From Mesorhizobium sp. (GTDB lineage Bacteria > Pseudomonadota > Alphaproteobacteria > Rhizobiales > Rhizobiaceae), in NCBI RefSeq assembly GCF_004962925.1, contig NZ_SUEO01000001.1:1-64000 (forward strand): DNA of 64,000 bases, read 5' to 3'. A model generated the notes under the pieces. The model made no database searches. It was not told where the DNA came from and saw only the letters and a list, made by a program, of their open reading frames with translations. The translations under genes were made by a program, and so were the position numbers. Positions 1 through 9,320 of this stretch are shown in pieces (the first letter of the stretch is position 1; each line of letters opens with the position of its first letter).

Positions 1-2
1 TT

Positions 3-1055
3 GTTCGCATGGTGCTGAAACTCTCGGTTGATGAACGCCTGGCACCGGCCAGGTTGTTCCCGCTGCTGGAGCAAAACGGCACGCATCTCGGCCTGCTGGA
101 CAAACTGGTGTGGCGCGTTGGCGTGCTGCCGAGTTTCCGGGAGGGCCTCATCAGCACACGCGAACGCTTGCTACCACTGATGTCGTCGCAGCCGGCCTGG
201 GGGCCTGGACGGGTCGACACGTTCAACCCCTACAAGCTGATCCAGTTCGGCGTGCGCGCTGCGGATCTGACCCCCGAAGAGAGGATCGGCGTCGCCGACC
301 TTCCGGCGGTCTTCGAACAGGGCCCGCGCGCGGGCATGAACCTGCATTGGGACGGAAACAACGCCAGCCTAGACGAGCGCAACCTCTCCGCCGCCATCGG
401 CGCGGGGGTCACGCCCTATACCGTCGACCACCAGGCGATCCATCGGGTGGCAGACTGGCTGAAGACGTTGACCCCTCCGCCGAGCCCCAATCGCCCGAAC
501 GGTGAAAGCGTCGAGCGCGGGCGCGCCATCTACCGCAACGCTTGCGCGGACTGCCACGGCTTTCAGGAACCCCATCATTATGTCTTTGAAGGCAAGTATC
601 TCGGCCAAGTCGAACCGATCACTAGGCTAAGAACCGATCGGGCCCGGCTTGACTCCTACGCCGACTGGTTCCGTCAGCGGCAGATCGACGAACTGTTCGC
701 CGGCACGCGATACCACTTCCGACATTTCCGCAAGACCGACGGCTATGCTAATCTGCCTCTCGACGGGCTCTGGCTGCGCGGTCCCTATCTGCACAACGGC
801 TCGGTTCCGACGCTGGCCGATCTGCTCAAGCCCCCGGCCGAGCGGCCGAGGACCTTCCTGCGCGGGCTCGACCTAGTGGATGGGGTCAATGGCGGCTTCG
901 TCTCGCCCTCCTGTGATCCGGCCACGGCAGCCGACGCAAAGCCGTTCTGTTTCGATACCACGCTTCCCGGAAACGGCTCGGGCGGCCATCTCTACGGCGT
1001 CGAGTTGGCGCCCGCCAATAAGGCGGCACTGCTCGCCTATCTGCTGACTTTCTGA
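3..1055 (+). CDS. c-type cytochrome domain protein, 5' end probably outside the window
   Basis: The reading frame is open to the left edge, so the ATG at 9 is probably internal and the N-terminus, including any export signal, is not visible. One heme c motif, CADCH, lies about half way along. The tail LRGPYLHNGSVPTLADLL is typical of di-heme cytochrome c peroxidase / RoxA-type proteins, where a second heme domain usually lies N-terminal. It is probably a periplasmic electron-transfer or oxidase protein. A small membrane protein gene follows 18 bases downstream, suggesting co-transcription. The exact substrate is unknown. The family call is well supported by the motif and tail; the function is inference. 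Confidence 0.72.
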   Translation, partial: VRMVLKLSVDERLAPARLFPLLEQNGTHLGLLDKLVWRVGVLPSFREGLISTRERLLPLMSSQPAWGPGRVDTFNPYKLIQFGVRAADLTPEERIGVADLPAVFEQGPRAGMNLHWDGNNASLDERNLSAAIGAGVTPYTVDHQAIHRVADWLKTLTPPPSPNRPNGESVERGRAIYRNACADCHGFQEPHHYVFEGKYLGQVEPITRLRTDRARLDSYADWFRQRQIDELFAGTRYHFRHFRKTDGYANLPLDGLWLRGPYLHNGSVPTLADLLKPPAERPRTFLRGLDLVDGVNGGFVSPSCDPATAADAKPFCFDTTLPGNGSGGHLYGVELAPANKAALLAYLLTF

Positions 1056-1073
1056 CAGACGCGAGGCATGATC

Positions 1074-1496
1074 ATGACGGAAGCACTCACAATCGGCTGG
1101 TCGAACGCCCGGGCCGAGGCCAGCCGCGGGCTCTATCGGCGTACCCTCGGCCTCAACTTGTTCCTCCACCTGTTGATCGGGCTGGCGTGCATCTTACTTC
1201 CGCACTGGATCTCGGCGACTTTCGGCCTCCCCGGTCCGATCCCCGCGGGCTGGGTGCGCGGCTGGGGCGCGATGCTGATCCTCGTGTCAGCGCTTTACAC
1301 GCCCGGACTGATCGATCCGTTCCGGGTCCGTCTCCCTAACCTGATTGGGCTAGGCGGCCGGCTATGGCTGACAATCATCTGGCTGTTCTGCGGCGGCGGT
1401 TTCTTGTGGTTCGCACTCTTTGACTTCTTGTTCTTTGTAATACTCGCGCGTCTATACCTTCGATTTCTGACGAATACTCTGATGACCAGGCCTTAG
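1074..1496 (+). CDS. small integral membrane protein, unknown function
   Basis: About 140 residues with roughly four hydrophobic segments (LFLHLLIGLACILLP, GAMLILVSALY, LTIIWLFCGGGFLW, FFVILARLYL). The ORF track starts at 1068, but a GAGG seven bases upstream of the second ATG makes 1074 the better start. It follows the cytochrome gene closely and probably shares its transcript, so it may help assemble or anchor that redox protein; this is inference from position. I do not recognise a named family. Confidence 0.6.
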   Translation: MTEALTIGWSNARAEASRGLYRRTLGLNLFLHLLIGLACILLPHWISATFGLPGPIPAGWVRGWGAMLILVSALYTPGLIDPFRVRLPNLIGLGGRLWLTIIWLFCGGGFLWFALFDFLFFVILARLYLRFLTNTLMTRP

Positions 1497-2011
1497 GCCG
1501 GTACGAAGGCCCACGTCCGTGCGCAGCACAGACTAAGTCCCCCAGCGGGCGACGCCGGCGTGGAGGGCCGTCCAGCGGTGTGGAGCTTCGGCGCGTGCGG
1601 AACAGGCGGTGCGCGACATGCGACCTCGCGCGTGCCGGTCCTGCTGGTTGCAAAGCTGGTCTCTCCGGTCCTGGTAAGCACTACTTCAGGCCAGAGCGCC
1701 CGATACCATTCGGACAGCATCAGGTCGCGGCACTTGCGCGTGTCGCACTTGACCGGCCCATCGTTGAACGATGTCGTCAGCTAGCGCATCGAGGCGAGAC
1801 CGCACGGCCCCATTCCCCTGCCTGCCACATGACCGAAACGAGCATCGACTTGGACGAGGCGACGAGCCAGGGGCAGGTTGGCTAAGAGCCGAGTAATTCG
1901 GCCGTCGGTCACCGCCTCGAGGTGTTGGCAGATCGCGTCGAGATGCCGGTTCCAGACCAGCTTGGTGGTCGGCTCCAGCACATGCGAGGCTTGACGAACG
2001 AAGCCGGCCAT
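1493..2011 (-). pseudogene. prophage terminase large subunit relic
   Basis: Reading leftward from 2011, the N-terminal part (RHLDAICQHLEAVTDGRI, then LLANLP) resembles the start of phage terminase large subunits. After frame changes, LTTSFNDGPVK and LSEWYRALWPEVVLTRTGETSFA continue the same protein, whose usual context is the packaging ATPase. At least two frameshifts interrupt it and the nuclease half is missing. It is a non-functional remnant of a tailed-phage genome. Some of the frame joins are my reconstruction. Confidence 0.6.
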
Positions 2012-2071
2012 TGTTTGGCAACGTGCCCTTATTCTTTCCGCATCATGTGCAACGCGCTGGCGCGTTCAGCC

Positions 2072-2380
2072 TCAGCTTCCCGCCTCGCCTTCTCCGCCCT
2101 GATCAGGCGCACCATGGTCGCTGGGTCCGGCAAGCGGACCGAAGATGTCTTCGAGACGTGCGGGGTCATCACCGCTCAGCTTTGTCAGGTCGACGGTCGG
2201 GATCGGTCCGCCACCGCGGCCGGTGTGCTGCATGGTAGCCAGGATGGACATAGGGAGCCGCCGCTTTCGCCATGTCATCGCGCCTGCCTGGTCCGCCTTC
2301 GCATAACACATGACCTTCAGCATGTAGTCGAGGGGGTCGCGCCCGATGTTGCTACCTTCGCCTGCCGCGCCGCTTATGCT
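2072..2380 (-). pseudogene. phage terminase-associated protein relic (small-subunit-like)
   Basis: The minus-strand reading GSNIGRDPLDYMLKVM followed by GGGPIPTVDLTKLSGDD and ARLEDIFGPLAG resembles small phage packaging-associated proteins found directly upstream of the large terminase in rhizobial prophages. It lies immediately upstream of the terminase relic in the same direction. No clean start is visible and the upstream part, on to about 2560, drifts between frames. It is a relic; assignment as small terminase is tentative. Confidence 0.4.
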
Positions 2381-2820
2381 TTATTCGGTGCACCACGTTT
2401 GCGACCAGCTCCTGGTCTATGGCAAACCCCTCGCCGCTCCCGCCGCCCTCATCTCGCGTCGTGCTTCTCGCGCTCTGCCTCGATCTTGCTCTGCGCAAGC
2501 AGCAGCAGGCCATCAAGCAAACGAGCCAGCCTACCGTTAGTCAGCGGGCTCTTGCCATAATTCGGCGTGATTAGATCCAGCGGTCCCGGCGTCGGTCGCT
2601 GGCCACAACAACGAGGCCCACCAGCAAGCCTACAGCCGCACCCAGTATGAAGGCGGCCGACACCGTGCCAGGATTACTCTGGCTGGGTGCACTATTGGCG
2701 CCATCTTTGGCGCAATTACTGGCTTGTTTCGCACATGGCTAATCGCTTCCGTCTCGGTGTGCGCCGCGGGTCGGCTCCTGGTAGTCCGCCGGCCACCTTG
2801 GCGACTGTCAGAGGAAGCAA
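2381..2820. other. no gene recognised
   Basis: Short overlapping ORFs on both strands show no recognisable motif. The right part of the decayed prophage segment may extend here on the minus strand to about 2560. The rest holds nothing I can name. Confidence 0.4.
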
Positions 2821-3042
2821 TTAGGCAGAGGTGTAGGCGTCGACATTGCCCCAAGGATGCTCCGGGACACGCTCGCGCATCCGATCCGATGAGATACCAG
2901 GAGCCCCAATGCAAATTACGGCATCTCTCATCACATCGAGAAGACTGCCGGTATCTCCGGTCCTGTCCATCTTCATCACCTGTGATCCAGTCGACTCGCG
3001 GTAGATCAGGGTCGCATCAGTATCTTGGTTGAAGAAAATCAT
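2821..3042 (-). CDS. small hypothetical protein coupled to the Clp-fold protease
   Basis: A 73-residue ORF begins at an ATG that overlaps the stop codon of the upstream protease gene in an ATGA arrangement (start 3042, stop 3041-3039), the usual sign of translational coupling. The ORF track extends it to a GTG at 3054, which is less likely. The product (begins MIFFNQDTDATLIYRES) is hydrophilic, with no membrane segment or known motif. Tight coupling suggests a partner, inhibitor or substrate of the protease; this is inference only. Confidence 0.5.
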   Translation of the reverse strand: MIFFNQDTDATLIYRESTGSQVMKMDRTGDTGSLLDVMRDAVICIGAPGISSDRMRERVPEHPWGNVDAYTSA

Positions 3043-4037
3043 AGCGCTTTCCACCCCTCAAAAACCCGGTGATCGTTCAATTGTTCCGCCTGCGGCCCGT
3101 TAGGTACCTGCATAATGGATCGCGTCAAGGTACCTTCTGACACGAATCCGTACGATCCGCCATTCACGCTTTCTATCAAACCCCGAACCAATTGGTAGTT
3201 AACGGCTTGGTTCGGCCCGACCATAACCATCGGGTTAAACGGTTCCAGCAATTTCATTTCACTTGAGTAGCCTTTGTGAAGCTTCTTTAATTGACCGTAG
3301 AATTGTTCACTAGGTGTAGCAATAGGAAGGCCAAGAGCCCTCGCCTCTCGGCGGTTCATCGTATAATCATGGCTTCCAGAGTCGGCGCACAAGAAGTCGA
3401 TTATCGCCTGAACCTTGTCCGAATCTTTCACGTGCTCCTTTAGAAGCTTGAGAGCTAGGAACCGGATCTGTGCTCGAGAACGAAATATCTCGCCCAAAAC
3501 GAGCGGATGTACCTTGCTGGCCAAATCCATCAGTATGGACCCAAGCACGGCAACGTTGTCAATTTTTAGATCGGTGGCCGCCGCGTCCAAATAGCCCCGC
3601 ACCGCCTCTACGCTCACAGGGATTCGGGCCAATTGATTGCCGTTGGGTACATGTGGACCAAGCGGGTGGACGAGGCTAGGATCAATTGGGCCTAATGCCG
3701 CTTGTTTGGTCATAACAATTTTCTGAGCACCAAGCGAAATCAGGGTGCCTGCGCTCATCGCCTTGTAGGGGATGAATACTTCGAACTCGTCACAAAATGT
3801 CTTTATGAGGTTAACTAACCGCCAAGCAGCAGCAGTGTTTCCGCCGTTGGTGTGAAGAAGGAGTGAAATACGCTTAGTGGGGCCTATTTTGTCGAGTATA
3901 TCAACAAAAATATCTATACAATCAGCGCCGATTTGAGTTTCAGCATTTGGTCGGTCGCCGGTGACATAAGCGATAACTTTTGTGTCATGCTCTCGCTCGA
4001 TCTTTTTATAGATCGATTTACGATTCAAAAACGGCAT
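3039..4037 (-). CDS. SDH-family Clp-fold serine proteinase
   Basis: The protein resembles the Clp-crotonase-fold serine proteinase family Pfam SDH_protease (PF01972), related to signal-peptide peptidase SppA and ClpP. The beta-strand region ISLLLHTNGGNT and the helix KAMSAGTLISLGA, with the likely nucleophile Ser, are both visible, followed by AALGPIDPSL. No signal peptide is seen. Residues before MPFLNRKSIYKKIE are probably not translated: a GGGGA precedes this ATG, so I start at 4037, giving about 332 residues. It ends in a 4-base overlap with a small downstream ORF. The intergenic sequence around it is not well conserved coding sequence, suggesting an isolated acquired pair. Confidence 0.75.
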   Translation of the reverse strand: MPFLNRKSIYKKIEREHDTKVIAYVTGDRPNAETQIGADCIDIFVDILDKIGPTKRISLLLHTNGGNTAAAWRLVNLIKTFCDEFEVFIPYKAMSAGTLISLGAQKIVMTKQAALGPIDPSLVHPLGPHVPNGNQLARIPVSVEAVRGYLDAAATDLKIDNVAVLGSILMDLASKVHPLVLGEIFRSRAQIRFLALKLLKEHVKDSDKVQAIIDFLCADSGSHDYTMNRREARALGLPIATPSEQFYGQLKKLHKGYSSEMKLLEPFNPMVMVGPNQAVNYQLVRGLIESVNGGSYGFVSEGTLTRSIMQVPNGPQAEQLNDHRVFEGWKAL

Positions 4038-4528
4038 TGTCGTCCCCAAAACCCAGCCAGTGCGTCTCATACTCAACCAGCAAAGTCAAATAGTTCTTAC
4101 GTCCCACCATCGACAGTGACAAGGTCACCGAGGCGCCCCTGTTTCACGAGCCAAGCTGAATATGCCCCAGCGAATTGGCAATGCGAACAAATGTCGAACA
4201 TTGCGCGATTTGGCAGTCGAAGGGAAGCCCTCACGACTTAACGGGAGGCGCTTGGCACCGATCGAAAATCACGGTTTGTCCGAACTCCGGACATCCGCTT
4301 TCGGGGATCATCGACTTCTCGCAGCAATGAACGGCATGAGGCGCAAAGCGGCCATCCTTCCCTTAAGCCTTTGTTGGTCAGAGGCCGTCCAGGGGCGGAT
4401 GTTTCGCATCCGAGCAACGCTCGCCTGCCCCTCGCGTCTCCATTGGGTCACCTTCTGACCCCGGCCCCCAGGATACACACGCGGGTGTCTACAATAACTC
4501 AAGACGGAGAGCTTGGAGCGATTGTATC
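4038..4528. other. no gene recognised
   Basis: Only short, overlapping ORFs on both strands without motifs. The promoter of the Clp-fold protease should lie at the left side of this stretch. Confidence 0.4.
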
Positions 4529-4712
4529 GGCCAGAACCAGAGCACCTAGAGGGCCGAACATCTAGGGGCTCCTAACGCCTATTGCTCCACCTTGCCATTT
4601 CTCCGACGCCTACCAGCCGTTGGCTTCCTTCGCGAGATCGGGCGAAGACATCAGCGACCACCCGAGTTTCTGTTGCGGCGGGAAGCACACGTCAAAACCG
4701 AGTGGTCGTCTC
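4529..4712. repeat. dispersed intergenic repeat, copy 1
   Basis: Shares a sequence with copies at 14366 and 19328: AGAACCAGAG, a small hairpin CCTAGA..TCTAGG, GGGGCT, then AACGCCTAT, CTACCAGCC and, shared with copy 2, CATCAGCGACC and AGCACACGTCAA-like blocks. This copy carries about 26 extra bases (beginning GTTGGCTTCC) between the two halves. No ORF is conserved among copies, so it behaves as a non-coding repeat. Confidence 0.65.
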
Positions 4713-5009
4713 ATCCGAGCTCGCGTTCCGTGGCGGACACCAGCCCTCACGCCCAAACTGACTCGGTTGGATGGGGAACCGCTGTCGCCGGGAAGGCGTA
4801 CCCCATTGAGCATTTCTGCACGACAACAAGCAACACGGCCGGCTTTGGCGTCGCCGTTAGCTCCGGCGAATCCGAACTCTATACCAGCGTCGATGTTTCG
4901 AGGACGCTGTGAATCGTTCAGGCGGGACTCGAAAGAGCGCACGAAGACGCGGGATAATGATCCTGGCCGACGAGGCTACGTTCATCTGGCCCACGATGGC
5001 AAATCTATC

Positions 5010-5291
5010 CTAGTGGAAGTCAATCTTTTTTGGCGGTTGCGCGGTGTGGCTTTTCAGCCTGATCAGCGCAGGCGTGTCGATTTTCGACGCTATGCGCCGG
5101 GCGAGTTCCCGCAATTCGAAAAAGCCGTCAATACTCATCAGGCTCAACGGTGTGCCCGACGAAGTGTCCCACCGCAAAGGTTCTTTGTCTTGCCTGTACG
5201 AAGATCCGTTCATCTCGCAAATGGCGTCATAAATCGCCTGTGCGATCGACATTTCGGCACGGATACGCTCTGCGTCTTTTTGGCTATTCAC
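5010..5291 (-). CDS. small hypothetical protein
   Basis: A 93-residue ORF begins with GTG preceded by GGGGGA eight bases upstream. The product (MNSQKDAERIRAEMSIAQ) is hydrophilic and mostly helical, with a GTPLSLMSIDGFFELRELAR segment and a basic C-terminus. Its composition looks like a real soluble protein rather than a shadow ORF. I do not recognise the family. It stands alone between repeat-bearing non-coding DNA and a decayed region. Confidence 0.45.
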   Translation of the reverse strand: MNSQKDAERIRAEMSIAQAIYDAICEMNGSSYRQDKEPLRWDTSSGTPLSLMSIDGFFELRELARRIASKIDTPALIRLKSHTAQPPKKIDFH

Positions 5292-5494
5292 GAGAATTTT
5301 CCCCCAAACCCGCGATCCCCCTTAGCCGGTTTCATTGGGCACCGCCAGATCACGCGGATGTGACACGTCGGATAAAATCGATTGTATGGCGGAGGGAGCC
5401 ACGCCAGACTCGCGGCGTTGAATGGGCACTATTGCCACCACGCGCCGTGATTGATTTCTGATTGATTATTTTCAAAGGAATCTGTGGGGCAAGA

Positions 5495-6018
5495 ATGAAA
5501 CAAACACCCAAGGTCCTCTTATCCGCAGACGGCAAGCGACGCGTAGTCTTCTATGAAACGATAATGGTCTTTTTCAATGGAGAGAACAGGGGATCATTCC
5601 TCCAGACCCAGACCTCGGTCACCCGGACCCCGAATGGGGACCCACCAACCATATCCCATCTGGATATTTGGCGCGGCTCGACGTGGCTGAGGGAGAAGCA
5701 TGCAAGATCGTCGGTGGCTCCGTGATTCCAATAGCGTCGTCCGTCCGCCGTTCTATATCCGCGCAAACTCCGCAGGCCTTGACGATCGCCAGCCCAGCGC
5801 CAGTATGCTGGCCATGGATGAGAAATTACATCTATGGGGAAAGAACCGGCCTGCAGCTCGTGCGCATCGCGATCGAGCTCACCTGTCCGGCCGGGGTGCT
5901 GCCGAGCGAAGAGGCGGTGAACGTGCTCTATGGCCCGTTACCCGTGAACGAGGGCGAGGCGCTGGCCAAGGCGATCATCGAAACGGTCGAGCGACTGACC
6001 CGCGACCACGACATTTAG
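5495..6018 (+). pseudogene. possible decayed small gene(s), unknown
   Basis: The first part (MKQTPKVLLSADGKRRVVFYE) and a later part in another frame (GLQLVRIAIELTCPAGVLPSEEAV ... ALAKAIIETVERLTRDHDI) both have protein-like composition. They may be one frameshifted gene or two separate ones. The second part ends at a clean stop at 6018. Neither is recognised. Confidence 0.3.
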
Positions 6019-6146
6019 GCGAGTATGCCACTTTGCGGGTCTCCAAGGCTTCAAGGACTTCGAACACGCGGCCGACCGGCGCGGCGATTTTGCTAGCAGG
6101 CAAGTGCTTCACGCGGCCAATTAGCCCCAGCTTGACAGGTCGTGAC

Positions 6147-6443
6147 CTAGGAGAATCCGCTAACTAACTTCTTTGTCCAGCTTGCAATCGCGAGCCCGCA
6201 CGCGATGCCGACACAATCGGCAAACCAGTCGAATATGTCCATGTCGCGACTTATTATTTGCGTGCCCTGCAGGATCTCGATCCCGGCGCCGGTAAGGGCG
6301 AGGAAAATTATCAGTCTTGCCCTGCGCTCAACCGAGCCGATGGCCGTCAACACGACGAACGCTGCGGCGTGAAGCGACCCGCGACCCAGTGGGTGCAGCC
6401 GGTGGAGGTCAAGCTGCGCGTCAAGCACCTCCGTGGCGAGCAC
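6147..6443 (-). CDS. VanZ-like membrane protein, possibly N-terminally damaged
   Basis: About 98 residues with three hydrophobic stretches. The C-terminal part (ALTGAGIEILQG ... DIFDWFADCVGIACGLAIA) matches the VanZ-like family, in which the acidic EILQ and DxxDxxAN/D motifs are conserved. The first 25 residues (HRLHPLGRGSLHA) do not look like the usual membrane helix, so an upstream frameshift is likely. Function of chromosomal VanZ-like proteins is not well known; resistance should not be assumed. Confidence 0.55.
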   Translation of the reverse strand: MLATEVLDAQLDLHRLHPLGRGSLHAAAFVVLTAIGSVERRARLIIFLALTGAGIEILQGTQIISRDMDIFDWFADCVGIACGLAIASWTKKLVSGFS

Positions 6444-6943
6444 AATATATACGCGAGAATCGTGTCGCTTGTCGACACGCGACTCAATGCTTACAGACGA
6501 CTATTGGCAGACGGCCTCTTTACAGAAGTTGCTTGAGGCCGAACTGAGCCACTACGAGATCCATGGCGAGCCGCGAATTTCACTGCATGGTCCGAATGTG
6601 GCCCTCGTCGCCGATATTGCGATACCTGTCGGCATGGCGTTTCATGAACTTGCCTCCAACTCAGCAAAAATCGGCGCCCTGTCGCGCCCGCAAGGCCGCC
6701 TTGAAGTGCAATGGTGGATACCGGATTCCGCAGGTGAGCAGGTCCTGCATCTTCATTGGCAGGAGCGGGACGGCCCCATTGTGCAGCCGCCGAGTCGACG
6801 AGGCTTTGGAACGACATTGCTGGAAAGAGTGGTTACAGTGCAATGCAATGCGAAGATCAACTGCATTACAATCCCGGCGGCCTGCGTTTCACTATGGCGT
6901 TGCCATTGCGCGAAACGAGGCTCGTTCCAGCGTACTCCTGAGT
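6395..6943 (+). pseudogene. HWE-family histidine kinase relic (C-terminal part)
   Basis: A stretch LRVKHLRGEHNIYARIVSL corresponds to the degenerate phospho-acceptor helix. The next frame gives YWQTASLQKLLEAEL, FHELASNSAKIGALS (the N box), LHWQERDGP and RRGFGTTLLERVV, which are hallmarks of HWE kinases. A further frame shift supplies the last strand, NPGGLRFTMALPL. The acceptor His is not preserved and there are at least two frameshifts, so it is inactive. Sensor domains are missing. Confidence 0.65.
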
Positions 6944-7152
6944 GACCTGCCGAACGCGACGAACTAGCCTGCAGCCTGTGGCAGCAGCCGAAGCCACCAA
7001 TTAAAGAGCTCGCTGCGCGACTTTCTTCAGCGATTCTACGGTGCCAGGATGCACGTTGCGTGCTGGGATCGCCATTCGGGCCGCTGAGGCCGCCCGGCCC
7101 CTGGCAGCACCAGGTCGGAGCCCGCATGAACGATTGGGACAAAACCCCGCTG
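6944..7152. other. no gene recognised
   Basis: Short spacer of degraded sequence between the kinase relic and the next fragment. Confidence 0.35.
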
Positions 7153-7357
7153 CTAAGCCGACCTTTTGAGCTCCGCCACCTGAACGCCCAGCCGGAAGGC
7201 CTGACCGTCTGCAAACAAGCGCGCGTAGCTCTCAGCTGTGAAAGGGACCGTGGTAGTGGTACCATTGACCGTCACGCGAACCGACCACCCTTTGCCCTTC
7301 ATTATTTCAACGGCATGTTGCACATGCGCAGCGATGCATTCCTCCCAGAATGGTACG
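7153..7357 (-). pseudogene. fragment of an unknown small protein
   Basis: The C-terminal 65 residues of the longer minus-strand ORF (WEECIAAHVQHAVEIMKGKG, then VTVNGTTTTVPFTAESYARLF) read like a genuine small protein. The upstream part of the ORF is low-complexity shadow coding. It is probably a 5'-truncated gene. Family unknown. Confidence 0.3.
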
Positions 7358-7492
7358 TTGAGAAGGGGAGGAGGCCGCTGCCGGCCCGTCCGTTCGCGGC
7401 AGTCAAGGCCGACGACGAGGCACAGAAGCCACGCGTGATGGCGCGCCAGAAGGCCTTGCTGGGAGGCGCGATACGACCTTTGGGATCGTCCC

Positions 7493-8671
7493 ATGCCGGG
7501 CGTGAAAATGTCCGGCGGCACCAAGCCGGTCCAGGAGGGCGTCCGCGTGAAGCTGGCAAACGACCAGACCTGGCAGGGCCTGGCGGAGATGAGCCCTGGC
7601 GAGATCCGCGACCGCGATCTGCTGCCTGACGGCTTCCTGCCGCTGCCGCATGTCAAACAGGCGGCCGGAGGCCAGGTCTTTCCGGAAGAGGAGATCCGCG
7701 AGGTCGGCCGGCAGGAAGGACGCGACCTGAGGCGCTTCGACGTCGACTTCGATCTTCCCGATTACCTCACCCCGGAATTCCCGTCACCGATATTCCTGAC
7801 CACTCATCCGGAACTCGGCGATCTGTCGCGCGGCGAGCTGCTGACGATCCGCAACTACTACGAAACCATGAACGGCATCATCACACCGGTGCAGATGGAG
7901 GGTCTGCGGCTTCTGTTGACGCCGTTCCCACAGGAGGAATTCAATCAGACCGAGGACCGCAAGGTCGCCGCGCAAATCATGGGCGTCGCCTGCCTCGATT
8001 GCCACGCCAATTTCAACACCAATGCCGCCTTTCATCTAACGCCCGATATCAGGCCGCAGGCAGCGCGCTTCCGCCTCGATTCGACCAGCCTGCGCGGCCT
8101 GTTCAACCAACAAATCCACGGGTCGAAACGGTCGCTGCGTTCAGTCGAGGATTTCACCGAATTCGAGCAACGCACCGCCTATTTCAACGGCGACCATATC
8201 AGTGCTACCAGGAAAGGCGTCAACCTACCAGACCGCACCAATCAGGTGGCGATGATGGCGCAGATGCAGAACATCATCGACTTTCCGCCGGCGCCGAAGC
8301 TCGATGCGTTCGGAAAGCTCGATCCCGCCATGGCCAGCGAAAAGGAGCTGGCGGGCGAGCGGGTGTTCATGGGAAAGGGCCGCTGCTCGGCATGCCATGA
8401 CCCGCAAACATCGTTCATGGACAACAACATGCACGATTTGAAACTGGAGCGCTTCTACAAACCCGGGCGGACCGTCAACGACATGGTGGAACTGCCGGAC
8501 GGGCCGATCAAGACGTTTACGCTGCGCGGCATCAAGGACACGCCACCCTATCTGCATGACGGCCGTCTGATGACGCTGGCCGATACGGTGGAGTTCTTCA
8601 ACCTGGTGCTCGGCGTCAAGCTCACCCAGGACGAGAAGGATGATCTCGTCGCCTATATGCTCGCACTTTGA
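7493..8671 (+). CDS. di-heme cytochrome c peroxidase/MauG-like protein, probably 5'-truncated
   Basis: Two heme c motifs are present, CLDCH (about residue 166) and CSACH (about residue 301), with the C-terminal signature TFTLRGIKDTPPYLHDGRLMTLADTVEFF of the di-heme cytochrome c peroxidase superfamily. These periplasmic proteins transfer electrons to peroxide or oxidise bound substrates. No signal peptide is seen and the first residues look internal. The same frame has a stop 55 bases upstream, so the gene probably lost its 5' end. It is followed by a decayed DUF4142 gene in the same direction. Whether it is still made is doubtful. Confidence 0.65.
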   Translation: MPGVKMSGGTKPVQEGVRVKLANDQTWQGLAEMSPGEIRDRDLLPDGFLPLPHVKQAAGGQVFPEEEIREVGRQEGRDLRRFDVDFDLPDYLTPEFPSPIFLTTHPELGDLSRGELLTIRNYYETMNGIITPVQMEGLRLLLTPFPQEEFNQTEDRKVAAQIMGVACLDCHANFNTNAAFHLTPDIRPQAARFRLDSTSLRGLFNQQIHGSKRSLRSVEDFTEFEQRTAYFNGDHISATRKGVNLPDRTNQVAMMAQMQNIIDFPPAPKLDAFGKLDPAMASEKELAGERVFMGKGRCSACHDPQTSFMDNNMHDLKLERFYKPGRTVNDMVELPDGPIKTFTLRGIKDTPPYLHDGRLMTLADTVEFFNLVLGVKLTQDEKDDLVAYMLAL

Positions 8672-8716
8672 CACGCGGCAGGCCGACCGGTCGGCACATC
8701 TTCGGTGGAGGTTTTC

Positions 8717-9320
8717 ATGCGTGTTCTTGCAACGACCTTGGGCCTTACGGCACTCTGCGCATCGCCTCTCTTTGCGCAGATCGGAAACCCGGCCCGGCAA
8801 TGCTCCGGATACGTTGATGGCCTCGCCGGGTCAGCCCATGCCCCACCAGACCAATTAGCAGGAGCGGCTGTTCGCGCAATTCGCCACGGCCGGCGGCACG
8901 GCAGAAGTCGATTTCGGTAATCTTGCGAAAAAATCCGGCCATTCCGCCATCAAGGAATTTGCCAGCCGCATGGTCGACGACCACTCAGCGGCAAACGAAA
9001 CTGAAATCGCTTGCCGAAGCCGACAAGATCCCACTACCGCAGGGGCTCGACGACGAGCACAAGCAGCTGCGCGCCAAGCTTGAAAAGCTCGAAGGGGCTG
9101 CGTTCGACCTCGCCTATATCAGCGGCCAGATCACCGATCACCAGAGACTGTGCAACTGCTCGAATGGGAGATTGGTTCGGGCCAGGATACCGACCTCCAG
9201 CATTTCGGCTCAGATACTTTGCCGACTGTGCTCGAGCATCTGCGGATGGCGCGCGACATCAAAGCAAAACTCGCAAGCCAGGCGCTCGCCGACGCCGCTT
9301 CGGGGCCGCCAAGAAAGTGA
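8717..9320 (+). pseudogene. DUF4142 (ferritin-like) exported protein, frameshifted
   Basis: The gene starts well: GGAGG five bases before ATG, then a signal peptide (MRVLATTLGLTALCASPLFAQ). The DUF4142 body continues in other frames: FATAGGTAEVDFGNLAKKSG, IKEFASRMVDDHSAAN, then LKSLAEADKIPLPQGLDDEH, then LEWEIGSGQDTDLQHF up to a TGA at 9318. At least three frameshifts separate the pieces. Intact relatives are small periplasmic helical proteins linked to stress. The full set of pieces in order shows recent decay. Confidence 0.75.

Noticed and set aside
1922-2560. 212-aa plus-strand ORF
   Set aside because: Antisense to recognisable terminase fragments on the minus strand; low-complexity composition.
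4592-5363. 106-, 110- and 247-aa ORFs over repeat copy 1
   Set aside because: No motif; they run through a non-coding repeat and oppose a better small ORF at 5010-5291.
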